Source of the DNA: Chloroflexota bacterium
GTDB taxonomy: Bacteria; Chloroflexota; Ktedonobacteria; Ktedonobacterales; JADMIN01
Assembly (NCBI GenBank): GCA_021323855.1
Contig: JAJPKE010000025.1
Coordinates: 22,432 to 86,431, forward strand
Length of the DNA: 64,000 nucleotides
Direction: 5' to 3'
Part shown: positions 17,965-26,558 of the stretch, piece after piece
Numbering within the stretch: the stretch's first letter is position 1
Layout of the letters: every line of letters begins with the position of its first letter
Notes under the pieces: generated by a model
The model's input: only the letters and a program-made list of their open reading frames with translations
Database searches by the model: none
What the model was told of the DNA's origin: nothing
Translations under genes and position numbers: made by a program

Positions 17965-19842
17965 ATGCGCCAGAAGATAGTGATCCTTACCTATACTGAT
18001 GATTCACCACGTATGGCTGCGCGTATAGCAGCGGCATGTAGACGCCACTACGGCGCCCGCCATGTGCAGGTCATCAGCGCCGCATCTTCTGCTCTCGCTG
18101 ACACTGGTACTGGTACCACTCCTATTGCTGCTGGCACTGACACGATCATTGCCGTGATCGGCCCTCGTTGGCTCGGCGCGAGTTCCCCGCATGATCCAGC
18201 GCATGATCGGGTGCTGGCGACGCTGGCCAGCGCCATTGCGCAGGGAACGCTAGTGATTCCAGTACTGGTGGATGGTGCGAGCGTGCCGCCTGAAACGGCG
18301 CTGCCGCAGGCCCTCGCGCCGCTTGCGGAGCGCCACGCGCCGGTGGTGCGCGCGGGATGGCGGTTCGCCGGTGATATGCGGCGCCTCTATCGCAGCATTG
18401 CCATTCAACACAACCGGGGCGGCGCGCGACCTTTCACTCTGTGGGCAGCGGTTGCCATGCTGATTGGCACACCGTTTATCATCTTGCTCTCCATCGCCAC
18501 CTATCGCCCGCAACTGGTCGTTTATTATGTGCTGGTTATGCTGGCTTTGACGTTCCCAACGCTCATACAAATGCTGCGTGAGCATCATTGGAGCTGGGCG
18601 TTTGCGCTCATCCTGTTTACGGTGATCGCGGTTTTTGGTCTGCTTGCCCTCATCAGCGCGCTCTCGATACCTGCCAATGCAGCGCGCCCGCTCAATATGC
18701 CACTCGCCTTTTCTCTGCTGCTGGTGGGCGGTTGGGCGCTGACGCTCGCGCGCTACATGGAACGTTTTCATGCGCTCAAGTGGGAGTATCTGCCGCGCCG
18801 CTCTCGCACATCACCCGATGCTCACGATGGGCATAACTCACACGCAGCAGCAAATCAAACGCCCGCTGCCCAACAATCCAAGCCTCGTTCCATGCCTCGT
18901 TCGCGCCGGGCGGCGCGCGCTGCTTCGGTGGCGACGACTACGTACTTCCTCTCGTATCGCCGTGCTGATAGCTTCGATGCCTGCAAAGCCTTTTACCATC
19001 TGCTCGCTCGTGGGTATGGGCCGAGTAATGTCTACCGTGACCTCGATATGAATCTGGGGGGTGAATTGTTCCCCGCGAGGCTGGAGCGTACGCTGGCGGG
19101 ATGTCGGGTCGCGCTCATCTTGATTGGCCCGCAGTGGCTCGATATACGGGATAACAATGGACAACGCCGTCTCGACAACCCAAACGACTTCGTGCGTATG
19201 GAAATCGCTATGGTATTGCGCCTAAGAAAAATTGTCATTCCAGTGCTGATTGGCGGCGCGAGCGCACCCGACGCAGCCAGTCTGCCGGAAGATATCAGAG
19301 CGCTGGCGAGTCTGCGGATGTTTCGCATACGCGCACTTGGGCCGCGCTGGACAGGACTGTGGTGGGAATTATGGCCGATACGCTGGTATGCCAATGCCCG
19401 CTTCTACCAACAAATCCGGCGTCATCCACTGATCCTCTATAGCGGGGTTGCGCTGTACTTTGGCCTGTTGGTGATGGCACTGACCGGCATCTGGGTAGGT
19501 ATCCGGCAGGCGGAATGGGTTGCGCTGGTCTTCTTGCTGATGCAGGCGCTCACCTGGGCAGGCGCACTCTTCGCCGCCGCGCGTGAACGCTTCTGGGGGT
19601 GGTGCGCTCTATTCGTTGGCCTCATGGTGCTGCTGGTGGGTGCGCTTGGTATGTGGCTGTTGCCCCTGGCGCCTACCAGCCAGCTCAACCGGCGGCTCGT
19701 GCCGGTAGGTGGATTGCTGGCGCTGCTCGCCTATGTGATTCTGACCTGGGCGCTGATCTTCTTTGGGCAGGGCCTTCGCAGTGGACGTTTCGAGTCTCGC
19801 GCGCCACCAACGCCACCCGCAACGCCGGTGGATACCTCATGA
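17965..19842 (+). CDS. membrane protein with two TIR-like domains
   Basis: A 625-residue protein from the ATG at 17965 (AAAGGA eleven bases upstream). Layout: TIR-like domain 1 (about 1-150), four membrane helices (158-262), a basic linker (278-322), TIR domain 2 (325-460) and four more helices (about 485-605). Domain 2 has FLSYRRADS, VYRDLDMNLGGELF, LILIGPQWLD and DFVRMEIAM, whose Glu413 sits where TIR NADases keep the catalytic Glu. Domain 1 has LTYTDDS, IIAVIGPRWLG and IPVLVDGA, but the aligned position is Thr86, so it is probably inactive. A caspase-like gene follows 190 bp downstream, which suggests an immune or signalling role. Confidence 0.88.
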   Translation: MRQKIVILTYTDDSPRMAARIAAACRRHYGARHVQVISAASSALADTGTGTTPIAAGTDTIIAVIGPRWLGASSPHDPAHDRVLATLASAIAQGTLVIPVLVDGASVPPETALPQALAPLAERHAPVVRAGWRFAGDMRRLYRSIAIQHNRGGARPFTLWAAVAMLIGTPFIILLSIATYRPQLVVYYVLVMLALTFPTLIQMLREHHWSWAFALILFTVIAVFGLLALISALSIPANAARPLNMPLAFSLLLVGGWALTLARYMERFHALKWEYLPRRSRTSPDAHDGHNSHAAANQTPAAQQSKPRSMPRSRRAARAASVATTTYFLSYRRADSFDACKAFYHLLARGYGPSNVYRDLDMNLGGELFPARLERTLAGCRVALILIGPQWLDIRDNNGQRRLDNPNDFVRMEIAMVLRLRKIVIPVLIGGASAPDAASLPEDIRALASLRMFRIRALGPRWTGLWWELWPIRWYANARFYQQIRRHPLILYSGVALYFGLLVMALTGIWVGIRQAEWVALVFLLMQALTWAGALFAAARERFWGWCALFVGLMVLLVGALGMWLLPLAPTSQLNRRLVPVGGLLALLAYVILTWALIFFGQGLRSGRFESRAPPTPPATPVDTS

Positions 19843-20032
19843 CCCCATAAACAGCGGCGCAGGCGCGCCCTCCCTTCACACACAACGCTGTGACTGGCAG
19901 TGCGCCCGCGCCCACGGTATTGTCGCATTGAGCGACTCCGTTCGATAGACCGATGGAACTCCACCAATTGCAAGCAATTGTAAACAACTGAATGTGCAGG
20001 TATACGACACACTCAACGAGGGGAGGGCACGC

Positions 20033-21388
20033 ATGAATCGCCGTGCGCTGCTGGTTGGCATTAGCAGGTATGACTATCTCAAACCCGATCTGAACTGGTG
20101 CATAGACGATGTGCAGGCGATGCAGGAGGTCATCGCGTCTCACGCCAACCAGGGGGCTAACTTCTCCACCCGTACCCTCAAGGGGGTTGTGTCGCGGGAT
20201 GGCACTGCTGATGAGAAGATTCCTGATGGTGAACGGGTCACATTTACCAGGTTGAACACGGCGCTGAAAGAATTGTTTGACTTCGATGGCACGATCCTGT
20301 TCTATTTTGCAGGCCACGGCATTCCCAAAGAGAAGGAAACCTACCTGGCGGTGCAGGACGGAACGCTGGCGTTGCCCGGCATATCGCTGACAAAATTGCT
20401 GGACATGGCGAATACGTCGTCTGCCGAAGAAGTCATCTTGATTCTCGATGCCTGCTATTCGGGGGATATTGGTGAGCCACAGGATGAGGCAGATATTCCC
20501 AACATGTATCTGCGTCCTGGGATTACGGTGCTGGCCTCCACCAGCCCCAATCAACAGGCGAATGAAGACCGGAGGCTGGGTGAAGCGAGCGGGCATGGCG
20601 TGTTTACCCGCCTGGTGCTGGATGCGCTCAAAGGTGGCGCCGCCGATGTGCGCGGGCTGGTGTCGGTGGCCTCGATCTACGCCTACGCTGAGCAGGCGCT
20701 TGGCCCCTGGCAGCAGCGCCCCGTCTATAAGTCCAACGCCAAGAAACTCTCGCCGATTCGCTTTTGCAAGCCGGATATCACCGATGACGACCTGCGCCGC
20801 CTGCCGCTCTTCTTTCGCCAGGCAACAGACAAATATGTGCTCGACCCGACGTATGAAGTCACGCGCCCAGAGGCGTTGCCGGAGCATGTCGCGATCTTCA
20901 ATCTCTTCAAACGCTATCAAGTGGCCAGGCTGCTGCGCCCAACGATTGACGACCACCTCTATTTCGCAGCGTTATCGTCGCATCCCGTTGAATTGATGCC
21001 ACTTGGTCAGTTTTACTGGCAATTGGCTAAGGAACATCGGCTTGGCGATGTTCCTGCCTTTCCTTCACTCTGGGAGAATCCTATGAAATCAGTGCCTGAT
21101 GCAGAATCCGTCGCCAAACTCTTTCACACGACCTATGAGCGTCTTGCCCCGCACTACGGCTATGGAACCCGCCTCGCAACGCGCGTGCCCTGGGAACAGG
21201 TGCCGGAGCAGAACAGACAATTGATGATCGCCACCGCTGCCGAAGTGCTGGCAGCGTTGTTCCCACTCGAAGACCCCTCTGCGCCAGAAGATGCTGCGGA
21301 AGCGGTGTCGCCAGCAGACCCGCCAGAGATAAATGAAGAAAATGTGCCAAAGACGATAGGATACAGCCGACCCAATAGTATAGAATAG
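20033..21388 (+). CDS. caspase-like cysteine peptidase (C14 family)
   Basis: A 451-residue protein with an N-terminal caspase/metacaspase fold: RRALLVGISRYDYL at the start, His95 in FYFAGHGIPKE and Cys141 in ILDACYSGD form the expected catalytic dyad. The domain ends near residue 235. The rest is mostly helical and unassigned; the last part has a module FHTTYERLAPHYGYGTR...VPWEQVPEQNRQLM that resembles small C-terminal modules seen in other bacterial and phage proteins. No membrane segment. The ATG at 20033 has GAGGGGAGG upstream; the track GTG lies 13 codons earlier. It follows the double-TIR gene and precedes a pseudokinase-PP2C gene. Confidence 0.93.
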   Translation: MNRRALLVGISRYDYLKPDLNWCIDDVQAMQEVIASHANQGANFSTRTLKGVVSRDGTADEKIPDGERVTFTRLNTALKELFDFDGTILFYFAGHGIPKEKETYLAVQDGTLALPGISLTKLLDMANTSSAEEVILILDACYSGDIGEPQDEADIPNMYLRPGITVLASTSPNQQANEDRRLGEASGHGVFTRLVLDALKGGAADVRGLVSVASIYAYAEQALGPWQQRPVYKSNAKKLSPIRFCKPDITDDDLRRLPLFFRQATDKYVLDPTYEVTRPEALPEHVAIFNLFKRYQVARLLRPTIDDHLYFAALSSHPVELMPLGQFYWQLAKEHRLGDVPAFPSLWENPMKSVPDAESVAKLFHTTYERLAPHYGYGTRLATRVPWEQVPEQNRQLMIATAAEVLAALFPLEDPSAPEDAAEAVSPADPPEINEENVPKTIGYSRPNSIE

Positions 21389-21551
21389 GGATGCGGATGT
21401 GCTGCGCCGCAGAGTACGCTATACTGAGGCAATTATGCGATGGCGGCTGGCAGCGTGGCTAATCTAGCTAATCTGGCTGTCCTGGCTAAACAGGGTATAC
21501 TGGCGATACTGCGAGAACTGTAGAGGATAGGTTCCCAACGAGGGGGATGGC

Positions 21552-23822
21552 GTGGATCAGGGCGACGAACAAAGCACAAGCGTACCTACTGGGGTACATA
21601 CGGCTGATAGCGCCGAAACGGCTGCAATGGTTCCTGGCAACACGAGCAACACCGGAGACGATGGAGCCGCAACGGCGCCTGCGCCCCAGGTACATGGGAC
21701 GCCAGCGTCGCCCGATGAACTGGACGATGAACTGGACATTGCACGGGAGGGACAGAAAACGCTGCCCCTGTCCGCAACGGATACACTAGCGCCGGACGAG
21801 GCGGTTGAGCAGGATCAGCAGGCCGATGCTGCTGATCCAACGGAGGAGCAGGGAGACGCATCCACAGAGAGCGAGGCCGCGCCGGAGCTGGGCGCGTCCG
21901 AAACATCTGAAACGCCCGAAACATCGGGGGCTACAGCACCGGACACCGCAAGCGCGAGTGAGGAGCCATCACTGACGGAGGCTATCGCAGCCAGCGAATC
22001 CGCTGAATCCGCCTCGCCCTCGATGCCGGAGCCAGAAACGCCCGTAGCGGAGCAAAGCGAGGATGCAGACGCTTCTACCGAGTCTAAAGCGCCCATGCGG
22101 CTGGGCGAGCCGCTGGCAGCGGGAGCGATGGTCGGCCCGTATTTGATTGAGCGTGTGCTGCGCGTGACGCCGGATGAACATAGCTATCTTGCCATCGGCA
22201 TCCGGGAGGATGGCGAGCGTGGCCCATATGTTACGCTGGTGGAGCGCGCCGAGGGTGGCTTCAGTGATAACGTCTTGCGGCTGATCGCCATGCGGCTGCG
22301 TCATCCACGCCTGCTGGCGCCGCGCACGCTCTTTTCGCTGGAAGGGCGCGATTACCTCGTCGTGGAGACGCTGGTGGATGAAGACGGCGAACCGGCGCAA
22401 TTGGTCAGCCAGGGTGGGCGGCTGCCCATCGTCAATGCGCTGACGGCGGGCGCTGGTCTGGCGGATACGTTGAGCTATCTGCATCGCAACGGCGTGGTAC
22501 ATCTGCATGTCTCGCCGGATACTATCGCTGTCTTCAATGGCCGCGCCTATCTCACTGGCATGGAACAGGCGAGCTACCTCGATCTGACCACGGCGGATTC
22601 GGCATCGTTGACTGCGCGCGACACCAACTTCCTGGCGCGCACGCTGGCGATCATTGGCGATGTGCCACCCGAAGAGGTTCCTGGCGAGGACCTCGTGCAG
22701 GACAACCTGCGGCGCATCGCAGCGCATGGCGCAAGCGATGGTTTCGAGTCTCCTGGTGAACTGGCAGGCGCCTGTAGTGTCGCGCTGGAGTCGGTGGCGC
22801 ATGCGCTGCCTAACCTCACGAGCGGGGTTGCAGCGCCGGTGATGCTGGAAACTGCCACGGCCACGACCGTCGGGCGCGTGCGCTCGCAAAATCAGGATGC
22901 CAGCGCCTACGCCACCTTTGACATTACCGATGATTGGACACAGGGTGAGCCGGTAGGGGTCTTCCTAGTGGCGGACGGCATGGGCGGTGAGGCGCGCGGC
23001 GAACTGGCGAGCCGGATTGCCGCGCGCACGGTGCTGGCGGAGATGGCGGCGCACTTTGCGTTGCCCGCGCTCATCTTGCCCGCGCGCGATCTGGACGACA
23101 GCGCAGAGTCGCGCCGCAACAGCGCCCGCGCGGACACCGGCGATGAGAACGACAGCAACAACGGCGAGGTGAGCAATAGGCAACAGAACGATGCGCAACA
23201 GCAGGAAGCATCTGAACTGACCAAAGCATTGGTGCAGGCAGTGGAGCGCGCCAACCAGCAAGTGCGCGAACTGGCGCAACAGCTCGGCAAAGTGACTGGG
23301 ACGACGCTCACTGCCATCGCCGTTCAGGGGCAACGTGCGTCGCTGGCGCACCTGGGCGACAGTCGCGCCTATCTGTTGCGTGGCGATGTCATGGTGAAGT
23401 TGACGGAAGATCACTCGGTGCTGGCGCGGCTGCAAGCGTTGGATCATCCATTGCTCAGCGACCCCGATATGTTCATTCCGCGCAATACCCTCTATCGTTC
23501 GCTTGGCCAGGAAGAAGAGACTATCCCCGATACGCTGGAGTTTACTCTGGCTCCGGGCGACCGGCTGCTCCTCTGCTCAGATGGCCTCTGGGATGAACTG
23601 GACTCGCAGACGCTGGCGCAGACATTGGCGGGCGCGAAAGACCCGCGTGACTGCACGGAGCAACTGGTGCGCATGGCCAACGCCGCCGGTGGTAGCGACA
23701 ATAGCACGGCGGTGGCGGTCTTCGTGCATCCCGTGCTGGACGACGCCGACCGGCCCAGCGTCGCGGATATCGCGGACGCTTGGAATCCGCCGGGCATGGC
23801 CGGTGAAGACGACGGTCAGTAG
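21552..23822 (+). CDS. pseudokinase-PP2C phosphatase fusion
   Basis: A 756-residue protein starting at GTG with GAGGGGG upstream. Residues 1-185 are an acidic, Glu/Ala/Ser-rich disordered region. Residues about 195-410 keep a kinase fold outline (LIERVLRV, YLVVETLVDE, LADTLSYLHRNGVVHLHVSPDTI), but the catalytic loop lacks the HRD Asp, the DFG motif is replaced by LTGMEQ and no glycine loop is seen, so it should not phosphorylate. Residues about 435-745 are a complete PP2C metal-dependent phosphatase: RSQNQD, VADGMGG, LGDSRAYL, LLCSDGLWD and GGSDNST. It may reverse the action of the kinase-propeller protein upstream in the same block. Confidence 0.92.
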   Translation: MDQGDEQSTSVPTGVHTADSAETAAMVPGNTSNTGDDGAATAPAPQVHGTPASPDELDDELDIAREGQKTLPLSATDTLAPDEAVEQDQQADAADPTEEQGDASTESEAAPELGASETSETPETSGATAPDTASASEEPSLTEAIAASESAESASPSMPEPETPVAEQSEDADASTESKAPMRLGEPLAAGAMVGPYLIERVLRVTPDEHSYLAIGIREDGERGPYVTLVERAEGGFSDNVLRLIAMRLRHPRLLAPRTLFSLEGRDYLVVETLVDEDGEPAQLVSQGGRLPIVNALTAGAGLADTLSYLHRNGVVHLHVSPDTIAVFNGRAYLTGMEQASYLDLTTADSASLTARDTNFLARTLAIIGDVPPEEVPGEDLVQDNLRRIAAHGASDGFESPGELAGACSVALESVAHALPNLTSGVAAPVMLETATATTVGRVRSQNQDASAYATFDITDDWTQGEPVGVFLVADGMGGEARGELASRIAARTVLAEMAAHFALPALILPARDLDDSAESRRNSARADTGDENDSNNGEVSNRQQNDAQQQEASELTKALVQAVERANQQVRELAQQLGKVTGTTLTAIAVQGQRASLAHLGDSRAYLLRGDVMVKLTEDHSVLARLQALDHPLLSDPDMFIPRNTLYRSLGQEEETIPDTLEFTLAPGDRLLLCSDGLWDELDSQTLAQTLAGAKDPRDCTEQLVRMANAAGGSDNSTAVAVFVHPVLDDADRPSVADIADAWNPPGMAGEDDGQ

Positions 23823-23905
23823 GCGCGTATACCCGGCGCTTCGCTATGTGGAATTGTCAGGCGATCTCGCCGAGAGAGCCAGGATACTAGCCAGGATTGA
23901 TGCGC

Positions 23906-25573
23906 ATGATACGTCCGGATTTTTACGCTGTGCTTGGGGTTGCGCCCGCCGCCTCAGCCGAAGAGATTCGCCAGGCGTACTATCAGCTTGCCCGCCAGCA
24001 TCACCCCGATGCTGGCGCCAGCGATGCCGATGCCGAACGCTTCAAGATCATCAACGAGGCCTATCGGGTGCTGAGTACGCCCCAGTTGCGCGTCGCCTAT
24101 GACAATGCGCTGCTCATGATGGGGCAACATCAGGCAAACCAGACGAGTCAGTCTGGTCGGGCGCGTCCGGTGGATTCTGCGCCGCTCACTAGAACCCAGA
24201 CCACCGCGCCGGTCATGCCATCGGTCTTCCCCTCGTTGGGCCTTCAGGTGACGCTGGGGCAGCAGCGCATTCTGCCTCTGCGCGAGATGACACGCTGCTA
24301 TCTGCTGACGGAACTTGGCCCATTGAGCGAGCCAGCCATCATTGACCCACAGCCGCTGGACCTGGCGCTGCTGGTGGATCGTTCCAGTTCGATGCGAGGC
24401 GCGAAGATTTTCGAAGCGATACGCGCTCTCCAATCCATCCTCGATCAACTGCACATGGATGACCTGCTCACCATTGTCCTCTTCGATGACTTCGCCGAAG
24501 TGATCGCCGACGGCGAGACGCCACGTGGGCGACCGGGCATCGAAGAGGCGCTCAAAGGCGTGATGGTGCGGGGTAGCACTGAACTGGCGAAAGGACTGGA
24601 AACCACGCTGGACCGGCTGGCGGCGCATCGCTCGCATAGCCGCGCCGCCAGCCTCGTCTTGCTGACGGATGGGCACACCTACGGCGACGAGCAGCGCTGC
24701 CTCGAACTGGCGGCGAAGGCGCGCGAAATTGGCGTCTCGATTACCACACTCGGCCTGGGGGTAGACTGGAATCGCTCATTGCTGGACCGGCTGGCGGCGA
24801 TCAGCGGTGGCAGCGCGAACTATGTGCAGCAGCCGGCAGACCTCACCGAGCATTTCGAGGCAGTGGTTCGGCGGCTGCGCGCAACGCTGGCGCTGAGCAT
24901 ACGCCAGACCTTCGAGCCGGCCCCTGGTGTGCGCATCACCCGCGCCACGCGCGTTTCGCCCGATATCGCGCAGGCGTTCAGCGTTCCCACCGGCCAGCTC
25001 TCCCTCGATACCGGCAGCAGCGATCCGTTGACGGTGGAGTTGGGGGCGCTGGCGGGGCGACCGGACCTTGAGACGGCGGCGGTGCTGTGGGAGACGCTGC
25101 TCGATCCACGGCAGATCACCACCAACCACCAGGGCGCGTATCAGGTGGGGCGACTGCACGCTACCTATATCTCGACCCAGCACAATCATCAGGTGGAGCG
25201 GTTGGGACAAGAGATTGCCATTCCAGTGAACACGGGCGGCGCGACTGAGCCGTTCAATGACGATGTGCGACTGGCGCTGCAAATCGTTACGGCGTATCGC
25301 TGCCAGGCGCAGGCCGATACACTGGCGCAGACTGGCAAACCGGCGGAGGCGCAGGCGCAACTGGACACCGCCGCGCTGCGCCTGCGCAACGCTGGCTCCC
25401 CAGATTTGGCGGCGCAGGCGCAACAGGCAGCGCAAACGCTGAGTGGCGCGCTTGCGAAGAACGATATGCAGAACGATATGCAGGTGGTAGAAGAAATGCT
25501 GCGCGTGCGCTATGGCACGAAAAACCTCGGCCTCTTCCATCGCCTGCGCCAGAGCGCCAAACACAAGCCATAA
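23906..25573 (+). CDS. J-domain and vWA-domain fusion protein
   Basis: A 555-residue protein. Residues 1-70 are a DnaJ-type J domain with the HPD motif at 33-35 (QHHPDAG), able to stimulate an Hsp70. A Ser/Thr/Gln-rich linker follows. The vWA domain spans about 148-330 with an intact metal site: DRSSS at 158-162, the Thr in RGSTELAKGL and the Asp in LLTDGHTYGDE. The C-terminal part is beta-rich then helical, with QAQLDTAALRLRNAG and RVRYGTKNLG as in other bacterial vWA proteins. AGGA lies nine bases before the ATG at 23906. It starts 83 bp after the PP2C gene and is probably co-transcribed with it. Confidence 0.92.
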   Translation: MIRPDFYAVLGVAPAASAEEIRQAYYQLARQHHPDAGASDADAERFKIINEAYRVLSTPQLRVAYDNALLMMGQHQANQTSQSGRARPVDSAPLTRTQTTAPVMPSVFPSLGLQVTLGQQRILPLREMTRCYLLTELGPLSEPAIIDPQPLDLALLVDRSSSMRGAKIFEAIRALQSILDQLHMDDLLTIVLFDDFAEVIADGETPRGRPGIEEALKGVMVRGSTELAKGLETTLDRLAAHRSHSRAASLVLLTDGHTYGDEQRCLELAAKAREIGVSITTLGLGVDWNRSLLDRLAAISGGSANYVQQPADLTEHFEAVVRRLRATLALSIRQTFEPAPGVRITRATRVSPDIAQAFSVPTGQLSLDTGSSDPLTVELGALAGRPDLETAAVLWETLLDPRQITTNHQGAYQVGRLHATYISTQHNHQVERLGQEIAIPVNTGGATEPFNDDVRLALQIVTAYRCQAQADTLAQTGKPAEAQAQLDTAALRLRNAGSPDLAAQAQQAAQTLSGALAKNDMQNDMQVVEEMLRVRYGTKNLGLFHRLRQSAKHKP

Positions 25574-25583
25574 CAGCGGGAAA

Positions 25584-25612
25584 CCTGGCGGACAGGAATG
25601 TCTGCCCCACCA
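25584..25612. repeat. short palindromic intergenic element
   Basis: GGCGGACA-GGAA-TGTCTGCC followed by CCACC forms an 8-bp imperfect hairpin just after the J-vWA gene. The sequence resembles dispersed palindromes seen in many bacterial genomes, but no second full copy is visible in this window. Confidence 0.45.
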
Positions 25613-25697
25613 ATCCCATAACCCTGTATGAATTGGTATTATTTCTTCGAGATACACTTCTCAGACGTGCTCTCAGACATTTCAGGAAGGTGTGGAT

Positions 25698-26447
25698 ATG
25701 GCAGACGAGCAGCAACCGATGGTCCGCTATGATCTGAGTGGGCGAGTGGCGCTGATTCCTGGCGGGCTGGGCGGCGCTGGTCAGGCGATCTCGCGCGCCT
25801 TTCTGGAGTCTGGCGCGGTGGTCGTCGCCGCCGGACGCAGTGAGCATGCTGGCAACGGCGACCCGTTCCGCGAACAATTGGGCGACCTGGCGGAGCGGTT
25901 CAGCGTCTATCGCGCCGATGTCACCGATGAGGCGGAGGTCGAATCGCTGGTCTGGTCTGTAGTGGAGCGGCACCATCGCCTCGATATCCTGGTCAATCTG
26001 GTCGGCGGCTGGATGGCTGGTCAGCCGATTACCGGGCTGGAATACAGCACATGGGAGCGCATGCTCGACATCAACCTCAATGCGGCGTTCCTGCTTGCCA
26101 AACATGCCGCTCGCCCGATGACCCAGCAGAACTGGGGACGTATCATCCATGTCTCGTCGCGGGCCGCGCGCAGCGGTCGCCGCAACGCCGCCGCCTACGC
26201 CATCGCCAAGAATGCCGTGGTGACGCTGGCGGAGGTGCAGGCCGAGGAACTGCGCGACGCCAACATCACCGTCAACGCCATCTTGCCGAGCATCATAGAT
26301 ACGCCAGCCAATCGCGCCAGCATGCCCGGCTCCGATTTCAGCCGCTGGCCCAAAGCTGAGGAGGTTGCGCGTGTGCTGCTCTTCCTCGCCTCGGAGGACG
26401 CCAAACTCATCAGCGGCGCAAGTATTCCCGTCTATGGGCGTGGCTGA
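25698..26447 (+). CDS. short-chain dehydrogenase/reductase
   Basis: A 249-residue classical SDR, likely NAD(P)-dependent, substrate unknown. The dinucleotide motif is P-G-G-L-G-G-A-G-Q-A-I near residue 17, with Pro where Thr is usual. VNLVGGW replaces the standard NNAG. The catalytic Ser lies in HVSSRAAR and the Tyr/Lys pair in YAIAKNAV. The ATG at 25698 has AGGAAGG seven bases upstream, better placed than the track GTG two codons earlier. It is followed by a formamidase-like gene 111 bp away on the same strand. A tandem GAATAGT triplet follows the stop. Confidence 0.9.
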   Translation: MADEQQPMVRYDLSGRVALIPGGLGGAGQAISRAFLESGAVVVAAGRSEHAGNGDPFREQLGDLAERFSVYRADVTDEAEVESLVWSVVERHHRLDILVNLVGGWMAGQPITGLEYSTWERMLDINLNAAFLLAKHAARPMTQQNWGRIIHVSSRAARSGRRNAAAYAIAKNAVVTLAEVQAEELRDANITVNAILPSIIDTPANRASMPGSDFSRWPKAEEVARVLLFLASEDAKLISGASIPVYGRG

Positions 26448-26558
26448 ATAGTGAATAGTGAATAGGCTTGAACGTTCCAGACCAAGCTGAATGACGTGAT
26501 TGCAGAGGACATTGCAGGAGTTTGCACGAGTTTGCCGAAGATCGGAGGGTATGCTGCC

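Noticed and set aside
19685-20956. 423-residue minus-strand ORF
   Set aside because: Antisense to the TIR and caspase genes, with no recognisable motifs.
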